In this document: positions 38,628 through 52,900 of the stretch, piece after piece
Layout of the letters: the number at the start of each line of letters is the position of its first letter
Numbering within the stretch: position 1 is the stretch's first letter
DNA from: Xestospongia bergquistia
Taxonomy: Eukaryota > Porifera > Demospongiae > Haplosclerida > Petrosiidae
Assembly: GCA_963965975.1 (NCBI GenBank)
Contig: OZ014411.1
Location: forward strand, 25,031,249-25,095,248
Reading direction: 5' to 3'
DNA: 64,000 nucleotides
Made by a program: the position numbers and the translations under genes
Notes under the pieces: generated by a model
Databases searched by the model: none
Seen by the model: the letters and a program-made list of their open reading frames with translations, nothing else
What the model was told of the DNA's origin: nothing

Positions 38628-39058
38628 TTTTCAGCAGTAATTCTGTTATTAACAAGAGCTGGCTTTTCATCATATTTATAGCCGTCACTGTTGTAATACA
38701 AATTATGTAATGTAATGCGGAAGCCCTTGTCTATATAATAATATTGCGGTATAATTTTAATCTTATTCATAGCATAACACGACGTGAGTTGCTAATAGCA
38801 TAAACTGTCGTTTTATTCACGTAATTTAACACAGACGCAGTCTGAAAGGGCGGAAGAAAACAGCGCTAATCATGTAACTTAACACAGACAGTCAGAAAGG
38901 GAGTAAAGAAAGTGTTAATCCCAGACTATGACATTATACACAACCAGGGCAGACTCCTTTAAGCACCACACCCAAGTATAGCGTACATATAGATCCATAG
39001 AATATTAACTTTTTATTCGAAATAAAACAACAAGCATCATAATATGAGCAAGTCATTT
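38628..39058. other. Gap between B6 and rps11
   Basis: This contains the B6 5' region, with a GCGGAAGC string at 38717-38724 about 90 bp from the ATG. It also has an imperfect tandem repeat of about 50 bp (about 38820-38872 and 38873-38922; TAACACAGAC..GTC.GAAAGGG). No gene. Confidence 0.45.
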
Positions 39059-41990
39059 TCAAAATTTACTGAACTGTTTCTTTCCTGACTTGGCCTTTTG
39101 CACTTTCAAAACATTAAATCGTACTGTCTTACTCAAAGGACGGCATTGTCCTACCACTACTAGATCACCTAATTCAACATCTCTGTAAAAAAAGAATAAA
39201 ATCAGTTAAATGCATTGACTGAATGAAGTTGATAGCACTTTAAATGTTTGATCTAGTGTATGGGAAAAAGAGTTTCACTGTTCACATATTATAATTAAGT
39301 GGGATTAGTACTAAGAAAAAAGAGCAGTCATTTCATCCATCTCTAACCTAGAGGCATTATATGTACACAAATAACTTAAACATTTGGAACCCACTATAAT
39401 GGCACTCCATGGATACTAACACATCATTACAAAATGATCAATACACACCTGAAACAGGGAGACAAATGGGCTGACAGATTTTTATGTCTCTTCTCAAATC
39501 GATTATATTTCTTGATGTAATGAAGGTAGTCTCGTCTGATAACTACTGTTCTCTTCATCTTCATACTCTTGATAACTCCAGTCAAAATACGACCACGTAT
39601 AGAGACATTACCAGTAAACGGACACTTCTTGTCAATGTATGTTCCTTCAATTGCCTAAAAATAAAGATATAATTTAGATTTGAAAGCAACTATCTGAGCA
39701 TGAATTACCAATGTCATATAAAGCATTAATGAAAGTTGTACATACTTTACTAACACAGGGCTTTAACAATGTTTTCTTAAGGGTGTGTGTGTGTGTGAGA
39801 ATGTTGAGTCTCAAGATAAAAAAAAATTAGGTGAAGATAGCAAAACGTTCAAGCTTTTTACCGTTTTGAAGCTTCCTTGACACATTCATTATGACAAGAA
39901 AAAACTTTATAATTTGCCTGTACTGTGCAAAGAATCAATTCGGGATTGGAATTATTCCAAGAGAGCTATAACTTGGGTATGAACTACAAGCTGAAAAGAT
40001 GCTTCTACTAAAATACTACACTTTTCATATTAAGCATTACAATGTAACTGCTGTGCCATGCTGCGATACTGTAGTACAGAAGTGAATGACGTAAAACACT
40101 ATTTCAGATACATGTATATATACACACACGTTATATAATACTATGGTGGGTTGTTTTAGCAAGCACAAGTTTTGATATGTACATATGTTATTAGACATAC
40201 AAAGTCCATAGTGAAATCAGTATTACGTAAAATAGCAATGTCATAATAATTAAAGCAATTATGTCTGACAGACAGCTTTAAAATAGTGGAAAGTTTCTTT
40301 AAATTATCAATTGTTCAGTACTTGAGGACGTGTAAACTAACCTTCTATTAGCTAAAACTAAAAAGTATTACCATAAGGGTACAAATTTTCGAGGGTTTAA
40401 ATTTTCGTGTTTTTAAAATTTTGCTTTATTATTTCAATTTCGTGGGTATTAACTTTCATGTTTAGTGGGTGTGAAGTATTAATTAATGGGTGTGGTATCA
40501 GACACGTGTTGTGAACACAAACGTGATTTTCACGAAGTATGGCTAGCTATTCCCATGAATCCATGGTGAGAGAGTACCATATAGACAAGAAAATCTTGGA
40601 GGCAGTTGACGGAGAAGTACTTCAGTGTAAAAGAGAAAGAAGTAACCAACATGAATCCCTTTGCATGATTATGCGTGGGTGGAATAAAAGTTAAATTTCG
40701 TGATAAAACAACAACCCACAAATACAGCGAAATTAAATCCCCCACGAAATTTATACCCTTACAGTATTTCTAAATTTCCATTGTTGAAAAGCATAGACTT
40801 TTCATTAATATATTAAAAATTGGTACACAAAGTGCTCTCCAAAATATTACTTTTTTTCATTCACTTCTGTCCAAGATAGCAAAGAAAAATATCTAGAAAT
40901 GATGTCACATTCAATTATTGGAAAACAAATTCCTTGTTGAAAAATGTCTGTTTTCGTGTTCCAAGTCCTTTGGAAAAGTTTTTACCACTTCTTTGAACAA
41001 CAGACTTAAGTTTTCACTTTAAGTTCCAATTATTATTTTGGAATATTCTATAAATTGGAATGTGATTCTGTCTCTTGAATTTTATAAGTTTTTTATATTA
41101 AGTGTCATTTCATTAGTGTGATTACAAAGTCATGAACATTAAAAACTACATTTTTATTATAAAAAACTAGTAGATTTACAGCTGAAAGTGTAGTTTTTAT
41201 CAACCAAAATGTAGATTGAAAGAGTTTGTGTAAGCAGGCAAAGCAATAAGGTTTGATATATTATAGTTTGGTTTTAATATGGACTCTCTACACACATTTA
41301 GGTATCATGATTTAGAATATAAGACTCTGAAGACTAGAGTGATATCAAAACAAGTCATTTTAGGAACAATGAAAACAAAAAATAATTTGTTTAAAAGTTT
41401 CAGAATTAATAAGATATGAAAACAAGTTTCTGAAAGCTTAAGCCCAAATATAGAAACTTACTTGTCTCTACTATGACATTTTCTTAGAAAATAAGAATGC
41501 CTGACCACAAGTTACTCACGTTAGTCACTGCATTGCAGTATCATAGTTGACCACACCCAACAACATTAAAGATTTTACTTAATATTATATTCCTATAAAT
41601 AGCTATCAGATAGAATTGTTATTGAGTCAGACTCATAATTCCATAGCCATCTTTTTTATTACTAAGTAAAATTACCTCTTTAGGGGTCTTGAATCCTAAC
41701 CCAACATTACGAATAAACCGCTGACTCTTCTTCTTCTTCTTTCCAGCACCAAGTAGAATAGCTTTACTATTCTGAAAAATAGGCGGCTGCTTCTGGTAAG
41801 CTCTTTCTGTCTGAGAGCAATATGAAAGAAGACAGAGTATATCATAAACATAGTTTCTTTTATTTTTACGAGATATACATCTCAAGTTACTTTAAATTTT
41901 ATTAATAAATGTAGTCTGTTCACTACCATTTAGAAAATACAACAAGTTATTAAGGATCTACATGAAAATAAACCTAACCTGTTCAGCCAT
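39059..41990 (-). CDS. rps11: 40S ribosomal protein S11 (uS17)
   Basis: Four coding exons on the minus strand: 41979-41990 (MAEQ), 41676-41810, 39449-39654 and 39059-39182. Together they are 477 bp, giving exactly 158 residues, the length of human RPS11. Diagnostic stretches are [67 protein letters not shown] and [20 protein letters not shown]. The protein is a core small-subunit component that binds 18S rRNA, and it is expected to be essential and ubiquitously expressed. The tiny first exon with its AG|GTTAGG donor is typical of ribosomal protein genes. The second intron (2 kb) hosts a MITE-like element. A divergent gene starts 127 bp upstream. No frameshift or substitution suggests loss of function. 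Confidence 0.98.
40364..40770. mobile_element. MITE-like element in the rps11 intron
   Basis: The left end (TAAGGGTACAAATTTTCGAG.. near 40374) and the right end (..CCACGAAATTTATACCCTTA near 40763) are inverted, imperfect complements over about 40 bp, both rich in AAATTTCG strings. It has no transposase. The limits are approximate. It is probably a non-autonomous DNA element within rps11 intron 2. Confidence 0.65.
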
Positions 41991-42117
41991 CTTTCTTCAC
42001 TATGAATAGCACGTGGCGAAAGAACCTCGAGCATGCGCAATAATATATCTAAACCACACCCCTTATTAGGTGTGTTCAACCTCAAATAGAGGTGTGGTCA
42101 GTTACTGAGTGTCAATC
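41991..42117. promoter_or_regulatory. Probable bidirectional promoter, rps11 / NDUFV3-like gene
   Basis: Only 127 bp separates the divergent start codons. The interval is locally CpG-richer and holds CACGTG (42010-42015) and GCATGCGCA (42031-42039, NRF-1-like), followed by a CACACCCC string. NRF-1-type sites are common at mitochondrial and ribosomal protein promoters in animals, which would fit both neighbours. Binding is not shown. Confidence 0.5.
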
Positions 42118-43869
42118 ATGACTTCTCTGAGACTTTTTTGGCGCTATAAGTTACATTATTCCACTCTCAACTTGCTGAGGCCAACACTTGCTATAAAACA
42201 TGTATGTCTATTTTATATATAATAACACATCCTTACTTTTTCTAACACATGCAGTTTTGGTTGAAAGAATACTCAAATGGGCCAAACATTGATAACAGGA
42301 CCAATAATGAGAAACCACCAAAAGGTCAGTAATAACTACACACTATGTACATGGTGTATTAATAGTAATATTGAAGGATCACTGTGTAGTTATTGTCATG
42401 ATATTGGACTTGGATAGTATAGTACAATGTGGTCAACCTACTAGTAACGGACCCCATACTTTAATGTGAAATTAATACTTTTAGGTTCCAATGTTTAGGG
42501 TCTAAGACATAGTATTAATTTTATGTTGAAGTTTCCTTACTGATGTAATTGTCGACTATGTTAGATCATGTAAATTGGTAAACACTTGACTAAATTGTAA
42601 ATAAACATTTTAAAAGATTTATATAGTTGGCAAATCAACAAGCAATTGTAAGGAATAGCTAACAAATAATAGAGTGAGTATATACTGACAGTTATGAATT
42701 TATCCATACATCACATGTATTCTATAGTTCTCGAATTGCATGCACTTTCATCTTTCTGACTTAATACAACGAGATAATGTTTATACAATCTCTTGCTTGA
42801 GATCTCTTTGTTGAAAATAAACAAGTCATACCTTTTTCCTGTAGATACTTTTTAAGTATGGTCATTCATTATTTGCCATCACATGATCCATTTCGTATAC
42901 TTGTATTAACATTCATTACAATTAGTGAGTGAGCCTGAGCAAAAAGTAGACACATTTCACATACATCATATGTTGACATAAATGCGCATTCAGAAACAAA
43001 AGGTGTTTCTGAATGCTCCGGAGTGATTGTACACAGGATGGTTTCCACATTATCTCATCACCTTACCTATATTTATCCCATTACCTGTCATTCTTCGATT
43101 TCTTTTGTCTATCTTTTACATTTTTACTAGTTTAAGTATCTGAAATCACCTTTCAGTCTTCAATCTTCTTTGTCTATCTACTAAACTTAATTTATTACCT
43201 CAACATTTCTGATGTTCACTTGATTGTTTCAAATTGTACTGTGTCTCTCTACTCCTTTAACTCAATAAAATCTCCATAACTCTTCACTATATGATATTGC
43301 ACATTGTACCCATAATTAAGTATTAATTCTGTATTATAATTCAGACCCATAGTAACCCTGTTTCCCTGGAGGGTCAAAAACATGACCAGCACACAGAGGT
43401 TCAAACACTATTAACTGCTTGTTATTGAAGCTTGCTTAGGCTCGTTCCAATAAGTATCTGATGATCTTGTGTTTTAAATGCTTGATCTGACGTTCCTCAA
43501 TTTTGATTTTTTACTTAATTGATAATTATCACATTGAATTAAGTTTTAAGTAGCTCATGACAATATGAAAAGCAAACACAGTTAATTATAAAATGATAGC
43601 ATTAGAAATAATTTAAGAGGTTGGTCATTGTCTATTAGTTAATTTAAATGAAGAAATAATGCATTAATATTACTATATTAGCTACAGTCTTTTGTTCTCC
43701 TATCATGTGAGTGTCATGTGACTTAGCACACCCACTGACATAATTTGTGGTTTTCATGACATTTGCCTGCTCCATAGTATGACCATCCTAGACACCATGG
43801 TTGATGTTGAGGATTATCCTTTGTAACACAACAGGGACATACACAGGCTCCACCATGCTCATTGTATCT

Positions 43870-43901
<32 letters not shown>

Positions 43902-46900
43902 ATACAGACAGATAGAGAGGGTTAAGACAGCGAGACAAAGACACAAAGAAATAATATCATTATTGTCATGACTTAATAGTTTTTAATCTTGAGCTATATA
44001 TGATTTTGTATGATGAAACAAATTTTACATCTGACAAGTCACTTACAAAGAACATGCAGCAGGTTTGTATTTTACTAGTATATATATATATTAATACATT
44101 AGTTTTTATTACTTACGTGCATCTCTTATCATAATTGCTACATTTAGAACTGTAGCATTCCTTCTCATCTCGTGCATTTTTGCATGTCATTTTAACACAC
44201 TCACAACTTTTAGTCTTACGATATCCTTCTTGACATTGAATATTACATTTACAAGAGCAAGTTGCTCTATCACGAACATAGGGTGGAGCACACTGAGCTC
44301 CACATACACATTTACATGTTTTCCAATCCAAGACATAATCACGAGGACATGATCGCTCGTGTGGACATTGACATTTACATGTTTTTTTATCCAATTCTTG
44401 ATGTTCAGGACATCGGAAAGTGGGTAAGCATTCGCAACTGCAAGAATCGGTACTAAAAAATTGAGGAGGATCACAATGTTCCACCCATGAGCATTGGCAA
44501 TCACATGACGTTTTGTTGAAAAACTTCATTTTTGGACAAGCTTTGTGTTGGACACACTCACATTGACAAGTATCAATGTTAAGTCGTCTACCACTAGGAC
44601 AGTTCTTTCTACAGATGCATTCACAAGAATCGTCATCGAATACAAAACCTTGGTGACATTTTTCAGAATGCACACACTTACACTTACATGCATTGTCATC
44701 AAACAGTTTATTTCGGGGGCAGTGATACCGCTTGGGACATTTACACTTGCATGTTTCAGGATCCAGAAGCTGTCCTCGGGGACACACTCTATTGTTATCA
44801 CAAACACAACGACAACTTTGTAGATCTAAAACTTTAAAGTCGGGACAATATGTGTCTTTGGGACACTCACACGCACATGTTTGCTTGTTAAATATTGATT
44901 TACCGGGACATACTTGTTCTACAGGACACTTACACTCACATGTGTTAGGATCAAGCTCTCTTCCCAGTGGACAGTAAGTATCAAGTGGACAAACACATTG
45001 ACATTTGTCAACATCAAATACTTGTTTATAAGGGCATGTGCTTACTTTTGTGCACTCACAAGTACACGTCCTTTCATTAAGAATCTTAGGATAATAACAA
45101 TGGATTGATTTGGGACAAATACATTTGCATGTTTCCAAATCACGGATGAGCCCTGCTGAACATGGAGATTCAGTAGCACATCCACACTGGCATGTATCTG
45201 GATTGAACACTTCATATGATGTACATTTAATGTCATATTTGCATTTGCATGTACACGAGTCGTAATCAAATTCTTGACCATATGGGCACTGTAAAACCTC
45301 AGGACATTGACACCGACAAGTAATATCATTGAGAATCTTTGGAGAAGGACAGTACTTATCCTTTTTGCAGATACAATGACAAGTTTTTTCATCATAATAT
45401 TCATCTTCTCCGCAGTCGGCTGAGTTGTAAGGGCATTCACATTGACATGTGATTGGATTTGGTAGCCGAGGATAATCACATTCTATGTCATGTTTGCACT
45501 CACACTGGCAAATTGCTGAATTGAAAACTTGTCCATTTTGACATTCTTGTCTATTTGAACAGTGACATTCACATGTATTTGGATTTAAGACTTGTAGTCC
45601 TGGACAATTAATGTCTTTTTTGCATTCACATTGGCACGTGTTGTCATTGAAGATCTGACCAGGCAGACACTTTGGATAATCTTGACATGTGCACTCACAG
45701 GTCAATGGGTCAAGTTTTTTGTACTCAGGGCAATTGCCGTCTACATAGCTGATATCAGAACAGACACAGTTACAGGATTCTGGATCAAGAACTTGAGGCT
45801 TTGGACAATATTTGTCTTTTGGGCATACACAGTCACAGGAGGTGTCATCTAGGACTTTAGGTGTCGGACAATACCCTCCTTTTGAACAAATACAATTGCA
45901 TGTGTATGGATCTAAAGTCTTTGGTTTGGGGCAATATTTGTCATTGCAGGTACACTTACAGCTGTCCTGATCAAGAACTAATGGAGGAAGACAAGTTATG
46001 TCATTAGGACACTTACATTCACACCAATCTGGATCAACCATTTGTGGTGCGGGACAGTATATGTCTTTAGAGCATTCACATTGACAAGTTTGTATATTAA
46101 GAACTTGAGGTGATGGACAATAAACATATTCTTTAGAACAGCTACATTGACATGTTTTATAGTCAAAAACTTGGTTAGGTGGACATCGCCGTACTGTTGG
46201 ACATTGACAATTACATGTAGTAGGGTTTAGCACTTGAGGTGCAGTACATTTTGTGTACCGCGAGCAAACACACTGACATAAGTTGTCATCAAAGACAAAG
46301 CCATCTCCACATTGCTCTGATACACCACACTCACATTGACATGTTTCAGGATTTAACATTTTATTTAGAGGGCATTTATTGGGATTAAGACAGGCACATT
46401 GACAATTATCATTATCAAATATTTTATTGCTGGGACAAGTGATGTATTTGGAGCACTCACATTTGCACGTCTCCTTGTTAAGGATTTTGAGTGAGTTACA
46501 TATAATGTATTTAGGACATTGACACTGACATGTTTTTGGGTCTTGATATTTTGGAGGAGGACAGTACAAGTTGGAACAGGAACATTTGCAAGTATTGTAG
46601 TCAATGGATTGCCCTTGTGAACAACGTAAATTCTTAGGACATTCACATTTACATGTGTCGTCATTAAAGGTTTTTGGTGATGAGCAGTGTGACTTTCCAA
46701 TGCAGACACACCTACATTCCTTATAGCTGTATGTTTTACCAAGAGGACACTCCTTATTTACAATTGGACATTTACAACTGCAAGTTTTAGAGTCGAACTT
46801 CAAAGGAGCAATGCATATGACGTCCTTAGGACATGTACATGTACATGTATTGCGATTTAGAACTCGAGGTAGATAACATTTGGCCTTCTTTGAGCAACCA

Positions 46901-49900
46901 CATGCACACGTTTTGGTATCAAATGTCTGTCCTAATGGACACTTCTTGTATTTCAAGCATTCACATCGACATGTTTTATAGTTAAAGTAACTATATTGAG
47001 GACAGGGTGTAGCGTAACATTTCTTGCAAATACATTTAAGATAGTTGAAGTAGTAACCACGTGGACAGCTTTTGTAAATGCAAATCTTGCCTGCAGCATT
47101 AGTATCCTAAACAAAATGAGATAGTGTTACTTTGATGCAACTAATGGTGTTTTTTGTTGAATGAACTTTGTACCAAGCAAGTAATGTATCAATGTACTAC
47201 ATGTACTATAGTATGTAGTTAATTTCTTACTTGAATGCAATAGGCACCAATCAGGAGATATACTCCTAGTATGCACCAACCTAGTTTACCAGCCATTCGT
47301 GGCAACCTTAGAGCACCTTCAATTAAATCTATAATGTAAAAAGGAGTACTCATTCATATCAGACAATTAACTCAAAATGTACTGGTTCAAATTGTATTAT
47401 ACATTCATTGACTCTAAATATAGAGGCCACAAAGTTTTATTAAACATGTAGCATCAGTTCTATTGATAGTATGTATGGCACTAGTACTATAACACATTGC
47501 TATATACATGTACTTCTTCGAGCGATTACTGTTTTAATCCAGCAATACGTGTAGCTTGATGTTATTTCAAAACTTTCTGATACCTCACCTTACTTCTGTC
47601 TCCTAGACTTGTCTCTGTTCCTCTTACTTTTTTCACTCTCACTACTGTTACTGCAATATTATGTGATGTTTTATCTCTTTTGTCTTCAAGAACAATGGCT
47701 CTCTTCAGTAGACATAGCAAGTACTAACTGTTTGTTGATGGAGGTGGAGTGACAGCTTTGTTGCCCTTTCTTGCCTGCCAATTTTCTGAATTGCATTTGA
47801 TGGTGCTATAATAGTAATGCCAATGCTTACTTTAATCCACTATAGTGTGATTCAATAGTGTATCTTGAAAGCTTTTTATATTTTGTTACTTACAAAAATT
47901 CTATTATCATTGACTATTCATTTCAATTTCTGAAAACTCAAGGTGTCTATTTTTGTCACTTAAAACATTACATTGTGAGGATGTGATGTTATTTTTTTGC
48001 ACAAATTCTACAGAAAATTTATAAATTAATATCAAGCATTAGATCAGTTGTTTATTCAGTTGACCAGGCTATAGTTTAGCTTTCGTATCTTATGAAATGC
48101 TTTCTTTTATGTCTAATCAATCGCTGGTATTGATTTTGAAATATCTCTAATTATATATTCTACATAAAACAAAAATCCCTATTTGTTATATCTATCTCAA
48201 TATCTGCCTATCTCAATCTATGGCAGTCCCTGTTTATCTCTATCTCAATCTATATCATTTGTAACTCCCACTTGCTTTATATTGTGTTAAAGTAAAAATA
48301 TTCTGGTATTCAACAAATATCTACTCATCCATTGATTAGGCATATTCTTTAAATCAATTCTGGTCGATGGATGACAAGTGGAGACATTAAACAGCTCCCG
48401 CTTTCTCATTGTATTTATATCTTCCTACCTATCTCTTTCAGTAGCTCTTTTGTCCTCCTGGTTTCTCAGTTCTCTCTCACACCCACCCCACCTAGCAGTA
48501 ACTAAGTGTATAAATCTCTCTATAATAACTGATATTTGTAGTCTAAACTATATTCCAAATTAATGCTTATTATCAATATTTAATGCCCAAACTACCCTTG
48601 TATGGGGTTGCTCTGTCTATAGTACTAATGTAAATAATTCATTTCTATTGCACTGTTATAATTGATTTGACTAGGTTTGTGCCAACATCATTGATATTTG
48701 ATGGGTTGAATAATTTTCTTTTAATTATAGTCATTGTCACTAACCTACAAGTGAGCTAACTAAAGAAGTCATCCACATGTATTTAGATGCACATGTACAT
48801 ATATGTACACACACATATGTACATGTATATACGAATAATACGATATGTGTAATAGGAATATGTAATTTCTTTTTTAATTAGCTCTTAAAGGACTAAGCCC
48901 TACCCTTCAAGTTTTAGCCATTTTGAACATAGGAGCCTCTAATGCAAGAATTTAGGTAACTTTTACTTTCCTTTCCCTCAAGTTTGTTATTGAGTTATTG
49001 AGTTTGTTTTCTTAATGAGTATCACTTCCTATAGACCTGTCTACACAATTCATACATTTTAGTCATTTCAGGAGGAAAGTACCCTCCTAAATATGAGGGT
49101 AGAGCCTATGAATTTCATGAAAACCTCTGAGCACCACCTCTATTGAACCCTTTAGTAAACCTATTGTCTTAATTTGTCCCATAGTATCTAAACACTTGGT
49201 ACATTTTTAGAATTTTAGTGACTTTGCTAGTGAGCCTGAATAAACTACATACAATGCTGAGGACATACAGCTTTCCAAAGTGAGTTAGGCACAATTGACA
49301 TCAACTATTGAGGCTTGAGTTACTAGAAATAATCCACCCTATCTAACGCTATGTGTAAGTGTTTTATGCATCAGTTTATCAAATACCACCATCAGAACAC
49401 TTGATTTTTCAAACAATTTCCTTATGGAGCCAGTTGCCAAACTCTCCCTTGTGGAACAGTTACTTGTGGAATTTAGGTGTGTCCATCCCCAACCTTCCCT
49501 ACATAACTATGTAGTGAACACAGTACAGACAGAAATGATACATTACAATAGTGTCAACTTAATCCAGTCTTATTATAATGATCTGATGTCATTACTGAAC
49601 AAAATATAGAATCATACAATGTTTGTTTACAGCTCTCCGTGTATTTGTTATGATATCATGATATTTTAGTTGTCATGGGTGAGGTAGGTGTGGTAACAGA
49701 TTGACAGATAATGTTTCCCAAACAAAACTCCATGAAGTATTAAGATCAGCTTTACAGCTGATACAACAACAGCTGCTATTTCAATAACATCACAAAGGTA
49801 CTTGTCAACAGTTAGATTGTGGGTAAAAACTTGGCTAGGTTAAACTTAGAATATTGGCTCTTCAATGGAACTCAGTTATTACCAACCTCTTTGTATGTGC

Positions 49901-52900
49901 CAAACTTTATCCCATTATTAATAAACAGCAAGCCACAGTACATATACATGTACATTACAATAAGTTAGTATACCAGTGACATTTGTACTGTGACTTTTCA
50001 AGATAATTAAATTAGCTCACTACTCCATTGCATCAACACATCTAACCTTCATTGTTATCATTATTGACCACAACCCACATGTACATGTACATGTGTAGCA
50101 CTCACACCCATACATGTACATGTGCATGTACATGTCATTGCGGTACATGTAGTATGAAACTTTGTTCTTGTTTTTAACGACAAAGAAAAGTCTCTTTATT
50201 AACTAAAGCTAATTGAATAATTAATATTTCTATTAAATGAATGCATAAAATACAAATATAATAAAGGGGATAGCACAAAATAGTACAAATATGTTAATAT
50301 TGTTATTAAATAACAAAGTAATAATAATTCTAAGTGTTCATGTATTATCTAATGATGTGTCACTAATACTACAGTCTTGTTAGATTAAAACAGCGATTGA
50401 AGTCACCAGGCAATCAGCATACCCAAGTGCAAAAATAGGAATGTTCAGAACAGGATTTCTTCTTAAGATGTGTTTTACATAATGTTTTATGAGTTGGTGT
50501 GGATGTTTTGGCCTGACAGCATGAACATACACATTGATAGAGGATGTTATTAAAGCTAGAGAGGACAGAAAATAACAATTTTATAGTGGTTGTTTATAAC
50601 GCAACATGATACATGTACATATAGTTTGGTATTCTTCACATATAATCTGTTTGTTGGTATTTTCCCCTATGACATGATCTGTGCATATCACTGGTTGTCA
50701 TGGTAATATATGTTGTTACTATGTGATATGTGATATGTGTATATCAGATAATTGAACACTTTAATGGATTCCATTTTATTGATGTCTCAAAAGACACCTA
50801 CTCAATGTTACAATGACACAACAAATGAGGATATGATATTGTAATATCATGAATAGGAGGGCATATCATATCTTTAGGATATATCATATCTTTCTTTTTT
50901 TAAAATCTATTGTATTATATGTAAATGCTATAACCAAAAGCTTTTTGATGGAGACATATTTTGTTAAGCTTAGTATAGTACATTGATTTTTCTGTCTACA
51001 GCATACCAGGTGGTCCTAAAATTGCTATGGACCACATGTTATTTTTGTTAATTGTTACATGTACATGTGTGTCTGTTTCACGTGGTTTAATTCTATTGTT
51101 GTCTGTAATGTTTTAACTAAGTTAAAGCACAACCTTTGACTGACAACATATACCGCAACCAATGAATTTGATAATCATTGCCACAAGAACTACAATGAAT
51201 GACATAACTACTAGACAATCTGAGGAAGAAAGCTTTCCTTTGCATACTGTTTTACATCATATTTATTTATTTATATTATTTATAGTTATTTAAGTATTGT
51301 AGTGTCATTGTTATGGCCAGAACACAAGCAAATTAGCAGCAATACTGATAGCATCACCTATGAATTACATATCATATAAAAACAAAATTGTTTTGTAACT
51401 ATTGTTTGTCAAGGATAGTATCCCTATCATTATGTGTGCTATTATATAAGGTTGATGTAAAGATAATACTACTTTATGTATCACTATTAAAGAAATGAAC
51501 GATTTTAAACAACAACACCTTAGTCGTTGTTTTATTAAATCATGGTCTGAGATAACAATTTTGATTACTTTAATTGCTACAATCAATTACAATTTAATTA
51601 AGTAGTATATTATATACTATATGCGTCACTTCTATTGTTAACATTCTAATGTAATGAAGAATGGAAATATCACATTTGTAAAATCGGATTGTGGTGCATG
51701 ATGTGTGACGTGTACGTGTAAACAAGTATTGTGTAATACATGTACCTATAGCACCACATGTACATGTAAACATGTATTGTCATCACCGTGTAATACATGT
51801 ACCTATAGCACCACAATATAACATTTTAGTTATTTGAACTTACACACAATCTCTCTTCGGGTCTTCATCACACTTAGCTCTGAAACACTTGTAGTAACTG
51901 CTTCCTGCTTCACTGCATTTAAGAGTAGTTGGACTGGGGGAAGGTGTGGTGGTTGGGCCTACCGATTGAGCACATGTACAGTTGTCATCCAGTTTTTGCG
52001 TAGATAAGCAGTTTTTAGGACAGACACAGGAACAGCTGTTGTGATCAAGATATTTTGGAGGATGGCATGTCTTGTTGCAATGGCAGTTACAAGTTGTATG
52101 ATTGAGATAGAAAAAATCATTGCAGAGTGTACGACACATACATTGACAGGTAGACTGATTCAACAACTTTTGTCGACCACATGTTATATTTAGGCACTTA
52201 CATTTAAACTGAGCCAAATCCTGAACTAATGGAGGATCACACACTTTGCGTGATTGACAAGCACATGCTGTTTTATTCAGTACTAATGAATTAGAGCATG
52301 CAAGTGGACAAAAACATTGACAAGATGTTACATTTAGAATCTGTGGAAAGGGACAAACTTTGTTGCAGTCGCACGTGCAACTTAAAGGATCAAGAACAAA
52401 AGGTATTTGACAGTTATTTTTACATTCACATTGACATGATGTGGAGTTTAGCTGAAAGGGCTTCTGACACACTTTAATGCACTCACATTCACAGTTGCTT
52501 GAATTAATAATGTAAGGAGAAATGCATGTATTATTGCATACACATTGACAAGATGATGGGTTTAATTGAAATGGAGGTGTACACATCAGTGGACAAATAC
52601 AACTACATGTATTATTATCGAGAAGTAGCGGTGACTCACAGTTGAGTGGACAAACACACTCACAAGATGTTGTATTTAATATCTTCAGTGGAGCACATTC
52701 AGTGTTACACTGACATTTACAATTATCAGAGTCTAATTGGAAAGGTGGTGTACAAATAAATGGACAAAAACATTCACAGCTTGTTGTGTTCAAAATGAAT
52801 GGAAATTGACAATTGTTTGGGCACACGCATTGACACGCTGTACTGTCCACAATTTGAGGTAGATCACATTGGATATTGCAGTCACACTCGCAGTTTAAGG

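Noticed and set aside
39183-41675. Possible intronic snoRNA in rps11
   Set aside because: Vertebrate ribosomal protein introns often host C/D snoRNAs, but I found no convincing C box, D box and terminal stem combination.
42485-42498. Short terminal exon ending the 42118 gene (GSNV stop)
   Set aside because: Possible in phase, but gives a 55-residue protein without recognisable features, while the 59603 exon gives a family match.
44055-44082. Possible 28-bp micro-exon in C1 (TAG|TAAAATAC..TTT|GTAAGT)
   Set aside because: Including it puts the final C1 exon out of frame, while direct splicing from 44117 to 43867 is in frame and matches C2.
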